Shown here: piece after piece, positions 1 to 5,226 of the stretch
Numbering within the stretch: position 1 is the stretch's first letter
Layout: each line of letters begins with the position of its first letter
DNA from: JADKIH01 sp964486655
GTDB taxonomy: Bacteria; Bacteroidota; Bacteroidia; AKYH767-A; 2013-40CM-41-45
Direction: 5' to 3'
DNA: 5,226 nt
Assembly: GCA_964486655.1 (NCBI GenBank)
Contig: CAZAON010000221.1
Location: 1-5,226 of the forward strand
Made by a program: the position numbers and the translations under genes
Notes under the pieces: generated by a model
Seen by the model: only the letters and a program-made list of their open reading frames with translations
What the model was told of the DNA's origin: nothing
Database searches by the model: none

Positions 1-618
1 GGCAATGCCGATATAGTTATACAAGTATACAGGTGCAACAGCAGAAGCGCCCTTGAAAATAATACTGTCAATTGTTATAAATTTGTTTTTATCCAGGAAC
101 AATGCGGCTGAAAATTTATTTTCAGTAATAGCAATGCTGTCGAGCCTGACAGATGCAAACGGATAACCATTGTTTTCGCAATTCTTTATTATTTTTCTTT
201 GCAAGACTGATACCTGGTCGTATGAAAATGGTTTTCCGGCAAACAATTTATTTCTGTAACCCGTGCCGGTAAGAAAATCTTCAGACACATTTCCCTGTCT
301 GATATTTGCCCATAAATATTTTTCACCCACATATAAGTACGCGGTATAAAGTAAACTGTCTCTGATTATGCTGTCTACGGAAGCTGATAAAAAACCCTCC
401 GATTGAAAATTATTTAATACGGAAGTTATTCGCGCGTTTACTTCAACGGTATCCTTAAAATATTTTACTTCATTTTGATCTTTAATATATTTTAAAATCT
501 TTTCGTTTAGTGAATCCTTTACAACAAAACGCAAGGAATAATTTTTCTGAGCATATGACGGCTGACTTTGGAAAATAAATACTAAAAGTAAAAGCGCATA
601 TGCCCGTTTAAAAATCAT
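1..618 (-). CDS. POTRA/BamA-like outer-membrane protein, N-terminal part (cut by window edge)
   Basis: Translating the minus strand from the ATG at 618 gives 206 codons open to the left edge, so the C-terminal part is missing. Residues 1-23 form a signal peptide: Lys-Arg, then a Leu/Val/Phe-rich core, then a likely cleavage SYA|Q. The mature part has two alpha/beta segments resembling POTRA domains. Each carries a 'GF/Y-x-x-A-S-V-x-L/D' signature, at 75-82 (GFLSASVD) and 151-160 (NGYPFASVRLD), followed by a beta strand. The stretch at 180-190 (FITIDSIIFKG) is typical of strands leading to the next POTRA. Known of the family: Bacteroidota encode many such periplasmic POTRA proteins with a C-terminal Omp85/surface-antigen barrel. 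The barrel itself is outside this window, so assignment to the BamA/TamA superfamily is inference. The start codon directly follows the ung stop, which implies co-transcription and perhaps translational coupling. Confidence 0.7.
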   Translation of the reverse strand, partial: MIFKRAYALLLLVFIFQSQPSYAQKNYSLRFVVKDSLNEKILKYIKDQNEVKYFKDTVEVNARITSVLNNFQSEGFLSASVDSIIRDSLLYTAYLYVGEKYLWANIRQGNVSEDFLTGTGYRNKLFAGKPFSYDQVSVLQRKIIKNCENNGYPFASVRLDSIAITENKFSAALFLDKNKFITIDSIIFKGASAVAPVYLYNYIGIA

Positions 619-1344
619 TCAATTGTTTTTTGTTAAACGAATTTCATTCTCAATAATTGAATCTTCGGGATTCCAGTCAATCGGTTTAACGCCTTCTCTT
701 ATCAGAATCTCATTCGTTTTCGAAAAATGCTTACAGCCGAAAAATCCCGAATGTGCCGAGAATGGAGATGGGTGAGGTGCTTTCAGGATAAAGTGCTTTG
801 TTGTATCGATCAGAACTTCTTTTGCCTGAGCATATTTTCCCCATAATATAAAAACAATGCCCGATCGCTTTGAAGATAGTTGCCTTATGACGGAATCCGT
901 AAAATTCTCCCATCCCTTTTTCTGATGTGAGCCGGGCTGATTTGCACGAACCGTCAGCGTAGCATTCAGCATAAGCACACCCTGCCTGGACCATTTTTCA
1001 AGATTTCCGGTTTTAGGTATTGGGATGTTTAAATCAGAATTAAGCTCCTTGTAAATATTTTGCAAGCTGGGCGGCAAATTCTGACCCGACATTACAGAAA
1101 AAGAAAGTCCGTGTGCCTGCCCTTCTCCATGATAAGGGTCCTGGCCAAGTATAACCACCCTCACTTTATTAAAAGGAGTATGATTAAAGGCTGCGAATAT
1201 CTGTTTCCCGGGCGGATAAATTATTTGCCCGGTTTGCTTCTCATTCATTAAAAATGCCTTTAATTCATTAAAATACGGCGATTTGAAGTCCTCTTCAAGG
1301 GCATCCTTCCAACTTTCCTCAATATTCGGATTAATTTGACTCAT
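619..1344 (-). CDS. ung: Uracil-DNA glycosylase, family 1 (UNG)
   Basis: This enzyme removes uracil from DNA as the first step of base excision repair, acting in the cytoplasm. The 241 residues are close to the bacterial norm (E. coli 229). All family-1 motifs are visible: GQDPYHG at 67-73 with the water-activating Asp69, LMLNA at 124-128 for uracil recognition, and HPSPFSAHSGFFGC at 191-204 with catalytic His191. Phe195 stands where E. coli and human enzymes have the minor-groove intercalating Leu. Phe also occurs there in the Bacillus enzyme, so activity is not in doubt. The frame extends 4 codons upstream to a TTG at 1356 that directly follows an in-frame stop. I prefer the ATG at 1344 (MSQINPNIEESW), which matches the usual N-terminus. 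No Shine-Dalgarno sequence is visible. The stop TGA abuts the ATG of the POTRA-like gene, so ung leads that operon. Confidence 0.97.
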   Translation of the reverse strand: MSQINPNIEESWKDALEEDFKSPYFNELKAFLMNEKQTGQIIYPPGKQIFAAFNHTPFNKVRVVILGQDPYHGEGQAHGLSFSVMSGQNLPPSLQNIYKELNSDLNIPIPKTGNLEKWSRQGVLMLNATLTVRANQPGSHQKKGWENFTDSVIRQLSSKRSGIVFILWGKYAQAKEVLIDTTKHFILKAPHPSPFSAHSGFFGCKHFSKTNEILIREGVKPIDWNPEDSIIENEIRLTKNN

Positions 1345-1456
1345 TTGCGGGATCAATCAACTAAGAACGTAAAATGAATTTGTTATTTTTAAGCTATAAA
1401 TTTGCGATAAGAACAGCATTTTGTAAGTATTGTTGAAAACTTCTTTCATTGCAATA

Positions 1457-1486
1457 TTGTCAGAATGATATCTTTCTGTAAGTTTG
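1457..1486 (+). promoter_or_regulatory. Bacteroidota-type promoter for the small lipoprotein gene
   Basis: TTG at 1457-1459 and TAAGTTTG at 1479-1486 are separated by 19 bases. This matches the -33 (TTG) and -7 (TAnnTTTG) elements of the Bacteroidota primary sigma factor in sequence and spacing. Transcription would start near 1490, leaving about 60 bases of leader before the ATG at 1550. It is the only promoter here with both elements at consensus. The start site is predicted from the motif alone. Confidence 0.6.
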
Positions 1487-1549
1487 TTACAAGTAAGAAA
1501 CAACATCCTCTCTATTCTTCCGTTAAATTATTAAGTTAAGCTAAAACGC

Positions 1550-1684
1550 ATGAAAAAAGCAATTCGTGTTACCCTTGTAGTAAGTGTTCTCGCAGGATTT
1601 TTCGCATCTTGTAAGTCGCATGAGAAATGCCCGGCATACGGACAAATACAAAAGGTTAAACGTCACTCAGAAATACGCGGATAA
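1550..1684 (+). CDS. Small lipoprotein, 44 residues
   Basis: The ATG at 1550 opens a 44-codon frame ending in TAA at 1684. Residues 1-20 are a lipoprotein signal peptide: MKKAIR, then a Val/Leu/Ala/Phe core. The lipobox FASC places the lipidated Cys at residue 21. The mature peptide would be only 24 residues, beginning CKSHEKCPAYGQ, with a second Cys at 27 and a basic C-terminal half. I recall tiny Bacteroidota lipoproteins with a similar C(P/D)AYG segment, but their function is unknown to me and I assign none. The reading is supported by context: a consensus promoter upstream and a strong terminator 23 bases downstream make a complete single-gene unit. It is divergent from ung and convergent with the OsmC-type gene. 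The protein probably sits in the inner or outer membrane, facing the periplasm or surface. Confidence 0.75.
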   Translation: MKKAIRVTLVVSVLAGFFASCKSHEKCPAYGQIQKVKRHSEIRG

Positions 1685-1706
1685 TTAATCCGAAATTAAG
1701 ATAATC

Positions 1707-1740
1707 AGCGAATAGCCTCAAGCTATTCGCTTTTCTTATT
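1707..1740 (+). terminator. Intrinsic terminator of the small lipoprotein gene
   Basis: A perfect 10-bp inverted repeat has arms at 1707-1716 and 1722-1731 (AGCGAATAGC pairing with GCTATTCGCT) and a 5-base loop (ctcaa). It is followed by a T-rich tract, ttttcttatt. It lies 23 bases after the lipoprotein stop. On the minus strand the hairpin follows the OsmC-type stop by about 30 bases, but no T-run comes after it, so termination in that direction is less certain. Confidence 0.8.
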
Positions 1741-1761
1741 TATAGGCTGCGGACAGACGGT

Positions 1762-2166
1762 TTAATAATTAAAGGTAATTGTTTGCTTTACATCAGGGTG
1801 AAGACTTAATGCAACCGGACAGGTTAGTCCGGCGGTTTCAAGTATTTTCTTTTCTTTTTCGGTAAAAGGATGTTTCCCCATTTCTATTTCAACTACAATT
1901 TCTGCCACTTTCCGGGGATTATTTACCATGATCTTAGTAACTTTCATTAATGACCCCGAAAATTGTATTTGATGCGTATTTGCAGCAATACCCATAGTCG
2001 TTAGCATACAACATCCAAGGCTTGTAGCCAGGAGGTCAGTCGGAGAAAATGCCTCACCCTTTCCTTTATTATCCAGCGGAGCATCCGTAATTAAGGTACT
2101 TCCCGAATGAACATGTACAGATTCTGTCCTGAGATCTCCTATATACTTTGTTCTGATTGTTTCCAT
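1762..2166 (-). CDS. OsmC/Ohr-family protein (probable thiol peroxidase)
   Basis: The 134 residues match the usual size of an OsmC-family domain. Known members are cytoplasmic, form intertwined dimers and reduce organic hydroperoxides with a Cys pair. Visible here are the conserved GEAFSPTDLLATSLG stretch (37-51) with Glu38, a Cys pair at 52-53 on the central helix (GCCMLTTM), and the second motif TCPVALSLHPDV (115-126) with Cys116. Cys52 or 53 and Cys116 fit the peroxidatic and resolving positions. The sequence resembles the general OsmC-like branch more than classical Ohr, so the substrate is uncertain. An ATG 6 codons upstream (2184) is possible, but a -7 box at 2171-2178 lies between the two ATGs, which favours METIRTKY at 2166. 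The gene is divergent from the outer-membrane protein gene and stands alone on its strand. Confidence 0.9.
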   Translation of the reverse strand: METIRTKYIGDLRTESVHVHSGSTLITDAPLDNKGKGEAFSPTDLLATSLGCCMLTTMGIAANTHQIQFSGSLMKVTKIMVNNPRKVAEIVVEIEMGKHPFTEKEKKILETAGLTCPVALSLHPDVKQTITFNY

Positions 2167-2170
2167 TTTA

Positions 2171-2178
2171 CAAAGATA
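2171..2178 (-). promoter_or_regulatory. -7 promoter box of the OsmC-type gene
   Basis: Read on the minus strand this is TATCTTTG, an exact match to TAnnTTTG. Only 4 bases separate it from the ATG at 2166. The predicted transcript would start at or one base before that ATG, making it leaderless. No TTG is found about 19 bases upstream, so only the -7 element supports the call. Confidence 0.5.
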
Positions 2179-2272
2179 TGTCATTTGTAAGTCTAAAGGG
2201 TTTTACATTCGCCATGGTATAATCCTTTTTATATAAAATCTGCTTTCATTTTAATGGCATACATATAAATGC

Positions 2273-2280
2273 TAAATTTG
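2273..2280 (+). promoter_or_regulatory. -7 promoter box of the outer-membrane protein / lipA unit
   Basis: TAAATTTG is an exact match to TAnnTTTG, 6 bases before the ATG at 2287. At the usual spacing of 19 there is TTA (2251-2253) rather than TTG, a near match. Transcription would begin about 3 bases before the ATG. This argues against the in-frame ATG at 2269, which lies upstream of the box. Confidence 0.5.
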
Positions 2281-2286
2281 TATTTT

Positions 2287-3051
2287 ATGAAAAGGCTGGT
2301 CTTTCTATCACTTCTTTTTTTCGCCGGATTACTTGTGTCAGGACAGGACAATTCGAACCGTATTGTTGAAGGGGATGTGACACTTATGTATAAGAACGAG
2401 GCAAGTGGCGGGGCTTTACTTCATTCAAATGGACTAGGAATAACTTTTCGCCGGGGATGGCATAAGACTGGTTATAAAAAGCAAATGCTGGATATTGACT
2501 TTGTTTCATTGCGTGATCCAAAACAGAAGAAACTCGCTAATCGTTATTATGCCGACGCTAAACCATATTATTTCGGCAAATTAAACTTCGCATACATACT
2601 CCGTGGTGGATACGGAATGCAAAATGTTTTATTCGGAAAGGCTGAAAGAAGCGGAGTAGAAGTAAGGTATAATTACTTCGGCGGACTATCACTTGGAATT
2701 ACCAAACCTGTATTTCTCGATATTGTAGTTGATAATCCGTTAGATTCAACCACTAAAATAATTGAAACACGTAAATATGATCCGAATGATCCTGTTCAGC
2801 AAATACAGGAAAACATATACGGACCGGGTCCGTACTTTGAAGGAATGGATCAGCTTTCAATTTATCCCGGAGTATACGGGAAGTTTTCTGTTTCATTCGA
2901 ATATTCGGGTGAACAACAAAAGATAACTTCACTCGAAGCAGGTTTAGTGATAGACGCATATGCCACTGAGATTCCCATCATGGCAAACGATAATAATCAT
3001 CAGGTCTTTTTCAATTTATTTGTGTCACTTACCTGGGGAGGGAAATGGTAG
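2287..3051 (+). CDS. Secreted, probable outer-membrane beta-barrel protein of unknown function
   Basis: The 254 residues start with a clear signal peptide: MKRLVF, then a Leu/Phe core, with cleavage likely after LLVSG and before QDN. The rest shows alternating hydrophobic/polar strands rich in Gly and Tyr (GKLNFAYILRGGYGMQ, VEVRYNYFGGLSLGI, KFSVSFEYSG). It ends in an aromatic-flanked strand, VFFNLFVSLTWGGKW, with a terminal Trp, as in proteins inserted into the outer membrane. There is no lipobox and no catalytic motif. I recognise it as resembling a conserved hypothetical family in Bacteroidota, but no function is known to me. An ATG 6 codons upstream (2269) would bury the signal peptide slightly and lies before the promoter box, so I chose 2287. 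The stop is 39 bases before lipA on the same strand with no terminator seen between, so the two are probably co-transcribed. Confidence 0.8.
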   Translation: MKRLVFLSLLFFAGLLVSGQDNSNRIVEGDVTLMYKNEASGGALLHSNGLGITFRRGWHKTGYKKQMLDIDFVSLRDPKQKKLANRYYADAKPYYFGKLNFAYILRGGYGMQNVLFGKAERSGVEVRYNYFGGLSLGITKPVFLDIVVDNPLDSTTKIIETRKYDPNDPVQQIQENIYGPGPYFEGMDQLSIYPGVYGKFSVSFEYSGEQQKITSLEAGLVIDAYATEIPIMANDNNHQVFFNLFVSLTWGGKW

Positions 3052-3090
3052 TTGAAAATTGCGAATTACGAATGTTTGGGGTAAATTGAT

Positions 3091-3951
3091 ATGTCAGAAA
3101 TAGCAGAGAAGGATAAACAAAAAAAACCGGGTTGGTTGAAAGTTAAACTTCCGACCGGACAGGAGTATACCAAAGTGCGGGAGATTGTACATGAGCATAA
3201 GCTCCATACAATTTGTCAGAGCGGTAATTGCCCGAATATGGGCGAGTGCTGGGGAGCAGGTACTGCAACTTTCATGATTCTTGGAAACATTTGTACACGT
3301 TCATGCGGTTTCTGTTCTGTAGCGACAGGAAAACCGGAGGCAGTTGATCCATTCGAACCATTACGCGTTGCGAAGTCGGTGAAACTGATGAATATTAAAC
3401 ATTGCGTTGTCACCTGTGTAGACCGGGATGATTTAGCGGATGGCGGTGCCGAAATCTGGGTACAGACGATTCGTAAAATAAGAGAGCTTTCTCCGGCTAC
3501 CACCATGGAAACATTGCTGGGTGATTTTCAGGGAAAATGGGAGAATCTGGATTTAGTTATTTCCGAGAAACCTGAAATTATTTCTCATAATCTTGAAACT
3601 GTTCGCAGGCTTACGAAGGAAGTCAGAGTACAGGCTAAATACGATCGCAGTCTCGAAGCATTGAAAAGAATCAGCGATGCGGGAGTTAAAACCAAGTCAG
3701 GCATCATGCTCGGACTGGGTGAAACCCGCGAAGAGATTCTCGAAGCGATGGATGATTTAAGGAGATCGGGAGTTTCGATTATGACGATAGGACAATATCT
3801 GCAGCCGACGAAAGAACATTTACCGGTAGTTGAATTTATCACCCCGGAAACTTTTGCTGAATATAAATCAATTGGTTTGGAGAAGGGATTCAGATATGTG
3901 GAGAGCGGTCCGCTGGTGAGATCCAGTTATCATGCTGAAAAGCATATTTGA
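3091..3951 (+). CDS. lipA: Lipoyl synthase (radical SAM)
   Basis: LipA inserts two sulfur atoms into the octanoyl chain on lipoyl-dependent enzymes (for example the E2 subunits of pyruvate and 2-oxoglutarate dehydrogenase, and GcvH), the last step of lipoate synthesis in the cytoplasm. Both iron-sulfur cluster sites are intact. The auxiliary cluster motif CQSGNCPNMGEC supplies Cys42, 47 and 53. The radical-SAM motif CTRSCGFC supplies Cys68, 72 and 75. The C-terminal RSSYHA (277-282) provides the serine ligand of the auxiliary cluster. Other family stretches are CVVTCVDRDDLADGGA, SHNLETV and KSGIMLGLGET. At 286 residues it is shorter than E. coli LipA (321), mainly through a short N-terminal extension, and appears complete. 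Its octanoyl-transferase partner LipB is not in the window. Expression probably depends on the promoter before the upstream outer-membrane protein gene. Confidence 0.97.
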   Translation: MSEIAEKDKQKKPGWLKVKLPTGQEYTKVREIVHEHKLHTICQSGNCPNMGECWGAGTATFMILGNICTRSCGFCSVATGKPEAVDPFEPLRVAKSVKLMNIKHCVVTCVDRDDLADGGAEIWVQTIRKIRELSPATTMETLLGDFQGKWENLDLVISEKPEIISHNLETVRRLTKEVRVQAKYDRSLEALKRISDAGVKTKSGIMLGLGETREEILEAMDDLRRSGVSIMTIGQYLQPTKEHLPVVEFITPETFAEYKSIGLEKGFRYVESGPLVRSSYHAEKHI

Positions 3952-4033
3952 TTTTGAAATTGACCCGTTCAACTGCCGAATGCTGCAGTTCACCAAATAA
4001 CAGGATTTAGAGAGTACGTCTTGTCTAATTTCA

Positions 4034-4546
4034 ATGAAGAATCTTTTTTCATTGAAAAATACTTTTACATCCGGAAAGAAAGGCGTCATCAGAATAAATA
4101 ATTTTGAGGAGTTTTTTTTCCTGAAAGTTTCTGTAATAAATTTTGTTAGGCTATTCCTGTATTTTTTTGCGGGAAGTCTGTACTGGCATTATAGAAAAAA
4201 CAGGCAACCCGATTTAAAAGTTCTTCTTTTGACTTTTATTCTTTTCGTCACATTGAGACAAACTTTATTTTTCGAGACTGCAGCATTGCTTTTTATAACT
4301 ACACTGGTTTTTTGGATTGGGTTTTATCCTAAGAAGATATTAAATAATTTGCTTAGCGGAAGTGATTTTTCGTATGGAATGTATCTGTATGGTTATATCA
4401 TACAAAACATAATTCATAAATATTCTTCATTCACCACACCATTAATGGTAATGATTCCGGTATCAATTTCACTTGCTTTTCTATTCGCTTATTTTTCGTG
4501 GCACTATATTGAGAGTAAAGCGTTAATAATTAAAAGAGCCTTTTGA
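4034..4546 (+). CDS. C-terminal fragment of an acyltransferase-3 family membrane protein (probable remnant)
   Basis: This 170-codon frame is very hydrophobic, with membrane segments near 32-50, 61-75, 78-97, 113-127 and 135-157. The order of motifs matches the C-terminal half of acyltransferase-3 (OatA/WecH-like) proteins: FFAGSLYWHYRKN (44-56), SDFSYGMYLYGYIIQ (110-124) and YFSWHYIESKALIIKR (153-168). Known members have about 330-400 residues and ten membrane helices, and modify sugars or peptidoglycan with acyl groups. The N-terminal half with the catalytic His and Arg residues is absent: lipA ends only 82 bases upstream, and an in-frame stop lies at 3998-4000. The first 30 or so residues look unrelated to the family. 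It is therefore most likely a decayed gene left by a deletion or rearrangement and is probably inactive. The AT-rich, Phe- and Ile-heavy composition fits an accessory gene. A genuine short membrane protein cannot be excluded. Confidence 0.6.
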   Translation: MKNLFSLKNTFTSGKKGVIRINNFEEFFFLKVSVINFVRLFLYFFAGSLYWHYRKNRQPDLKVLLLTFILFVTLRQTLFFETAALLFITTLVFWIGFYPKKILNNLLSGSDFSYGMYLYGYIIQNIIHKYSSFTTPLMVMIPVSISLAFLFAYFSWHYIESKALIIKRAF

Positions 4547-4560
4547 ATTGGTTCTTTTAA
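4530..4560 (+). terminator. Possible terminator overlapping the end of the acyltransferase remnant
   Basis: An 11-bp inverted repeat (4530-4540 with 4550-4560, one G-T pair, 9-base loop) pairs TTAAAAGAGCC with GGTTCTTTTAA. The stop codon of the upstream frame lies in the loop. The stem is AT-rich and the T-run is inside the 3' arm rather than after it, so termination may be weak. Its position, between the remnant and the separate promoter of gap, fits a transcript boundary. Confidence 0.4.
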
Positions 4561-4592
4561 CGGCAGGCTAAAGATTCGAAGATATTTCCTTC

Positions 4593-4600
4593 TATCTTTG
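4593..4600 (+). promoter_or_regulatory. -7 promoter box of gap
   Basis: TATCTTTG matches TAnnTTTG exactly and lies 19 bases before the gap ATG, predicting a leader of about 16 bases. No TTG occurs at the expected -33 position. Independent transcription of gap from this box is consistent with the hairpin just upstream. Confidence 0.5.
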
Positions 4601-4619
4601 CGCACTCTGTAAATCATAT

Positions 4620-5226
4620 ATGAAAAAAATAAGAATTGCCATCAACGGATTCGGTCGTATCGGCCGAATGACAACGAGAGTTTTACTTAACAATCCAAAT
4701 GCGGAGATCGTTGCAATAAACGATTTGACAGATAATGCTACACTTGCGCATCTTTTCAAGTATGATTCTATTCACCGTCGATTTCAGGGGACAGTTTCTT
4801 CCGACGAAAAAAATTTAATCTTCAACGGAAATAAGATTCAATGTCTTGCTGAAAAGGATCCGTCAAAGTTGCCGTGGAAAGCGATGGATGTCGATGTATT
4901 GCTTGAATGTACGGGAAGATTTAATGATGCGGAAGGTGCAAAGCAGCACATCAAAGCTGGGGCGAAGAGGGTGATTTTGTCGGCCCCCACGAAAGGAAAA
5001 AAGGATATGAAGATGATTGTGCTTGGAGTGAATGAAGGAATACTGACTAAAGAAGATATTTACATTTCAAATGCATCCTGCACGACAAATAATGCCGCGC
5101 CCATGTTAAAGATTCTGGATGATAACTGGGAAATTGAGAATGCATTCGTAACGACCGTTCATGCCTATACGGGAGATCAGAATATTCATGACGCTCCACA
5201 TAAGGATTTAAGAAGGGCCAGGGCGG
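4620..5226 (+). CDS. gap: Glyceraldehyde-3-phosphate dehydrogenase, type I (cut by window edge)
   Basis: GAPDH converts glyceraldehyde-3-phosphate, NAD+ and phosphate to 1,3-bisphosphoglycerate in glycolysis, and the reverse in gluconeogenesis; it is a cytoplasmic tetramer. The first 202 codons are present, of about 330-335. The Rossmann motif INGFGRIGR is at 8-16. Asp35 in the IND motif binds the adenine ribose and points to NAD rather than NADP. The active site SNASCTTNNAAP (150-161) places the catalytic Cys at 154. His181 in TTVHAYTGDQ is the general base. PHKDLRRARA follows at the right edge. Position 158 is Asn where many GAPDHs have a second Cys four residues after the catalytic one. 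The start at 4620 matches the family N-terminus (MKKIRIAINGFGR) and there is no Shine-Dalgarno sequence. The missing third holds the rest of the catalytic domain. Confidence 0.97.
   Translation, partial: MKKIRIAINGFGRIGRMTTRVLLNNPNAEIVAINDLTDNATLAHLFKYDSIHRRFQGTVSSDEKNLIFNGNKIQCLAEKDPSKLPWKAMDVDVLLECTGRFNDAEGAKQHIKAGAKRVILSAPTKGKKDMKMIVLGVNEGILTKEDIYISNASCTTNNAAPMLKILDDNWEIENAFVTTVHAYTGDQNIHDAPHKDLRRARA

Noticed and set aside
731..994. Open frame within ung in another frame on the same strand
   Set aside because: It lies entirely inside the well-supported ung gene and its product shows no recognisable motif.
1060..1251. Plus-strand open frame antisense to ung
   Set aside because: Shadow of the conserved ung coding sequence; no promoter or family features.
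1345..1356. Four extra N-terminal codons for ung beginning at a TTG
   Set aside because: The TTG directly follows an in-frame stop, and the ATG at 1344 gives the usual family N-terminus.
1397..1404. TAAATTTG on the plus strand, a further -7 box match in the ung-lipoprotein gap
   Set aside because: No TTG at the expected spacing (the nearest TTTG leaves only 14 bases), and the box at 1479-1486 has a complete partner and is nearer the gene.
3071..3078. AATGTTTG before lipA as a separate -7 promoter box
   Set aside because: One mismatch in the conserved TA, and the only nearby TTG leaves a 16-base spacer instead of 19.
3216..3842. Two minus-strand open frames (3216-3506 and 3585-3842) antisense to lipA
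   Set aside because: They mirror the codon structure of lipA, which is fully supported by its motifs; no independent evidence.
3964..4104. Alternative open frame before and overlapping the acyltransferase remnant, considered as its missing N-terminal half
   Set aside because: Only about 45 codons between stops, no membrane segments and no recognised acyltransferase motif; this length is expected by chance in AT-rich DNA.

Overview
The window looks like ordinary chromosome from a member of the Bacteroidota. The DNA is AT-rich. Start codons lack clear Shine-Dalgarno sequences. Several genes are preceded by the Bacteroidota -7 promoter box TAnnTTTG. The proteins also fit this phylum: a POTRA/surface-antigen type outer-membrane protein, a conserved outer-membrane protein next to lipA, a short LipA, a very small lipoprotein, and a GAPDH with an SNASCTTNNAAP active site. 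I cannot place the organism below phylum level.

Left part, minus strand (1-1344): ung (uracil-DNA glycosylase) is followed with no gap (TGA directly followed by ATG) by the start of a secreted POTRA/BamA-like protein that runs off the left edge. A 205-base gap (1345-1549) separates ung from a divergent gene for a 44-residue lipoprotein (1550-1684). That gene has its own complete promoter (TTG-N19-TAAGTTTG) and a strong hairpin terminator (1707-1740).

Middle (1762-2287): an OsmC/Ohr-type gene on the minus strand converges on the lipoprotein gene and diverges from the next gene. In the divergent gap, both genes have a -7 box only 4-6 bases before the preferred start codon. This suggests leaderless or nearly leaderless mRNAs and rules against the longer possible starts.

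Right part, plus strand (2287-5226): an outer-membrane protein of unknown function is followed at 39 bases by lipA (lipoyl synthase), probably as one transcript. Next is a 170-codon ORF that looks like only the C-terminal half of an acyltransferase-3 membrane protein, probably a decayed or truncated gene. Last is gap (glyceraldehyde-3-phosphate dehydrogenase), with its own -7 box, cut by the right edge.

The functions are mainly housekeeping: DNA repair, lipoate synthesis, glycolysis, peroxide defence and outer-membrane biogenesis. I found no CRISPR array, tRNA, rRNA, insertion sequence, phage gene or defence cluster, and no gene-free stretch over 300 bases. The points most worth checking are the probable leaderless divergent promoters, the small lipoprotein, the lipA-linked outer-membrane protein and the acyltransferase remnant. 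None amounts to a clearly new biological system.
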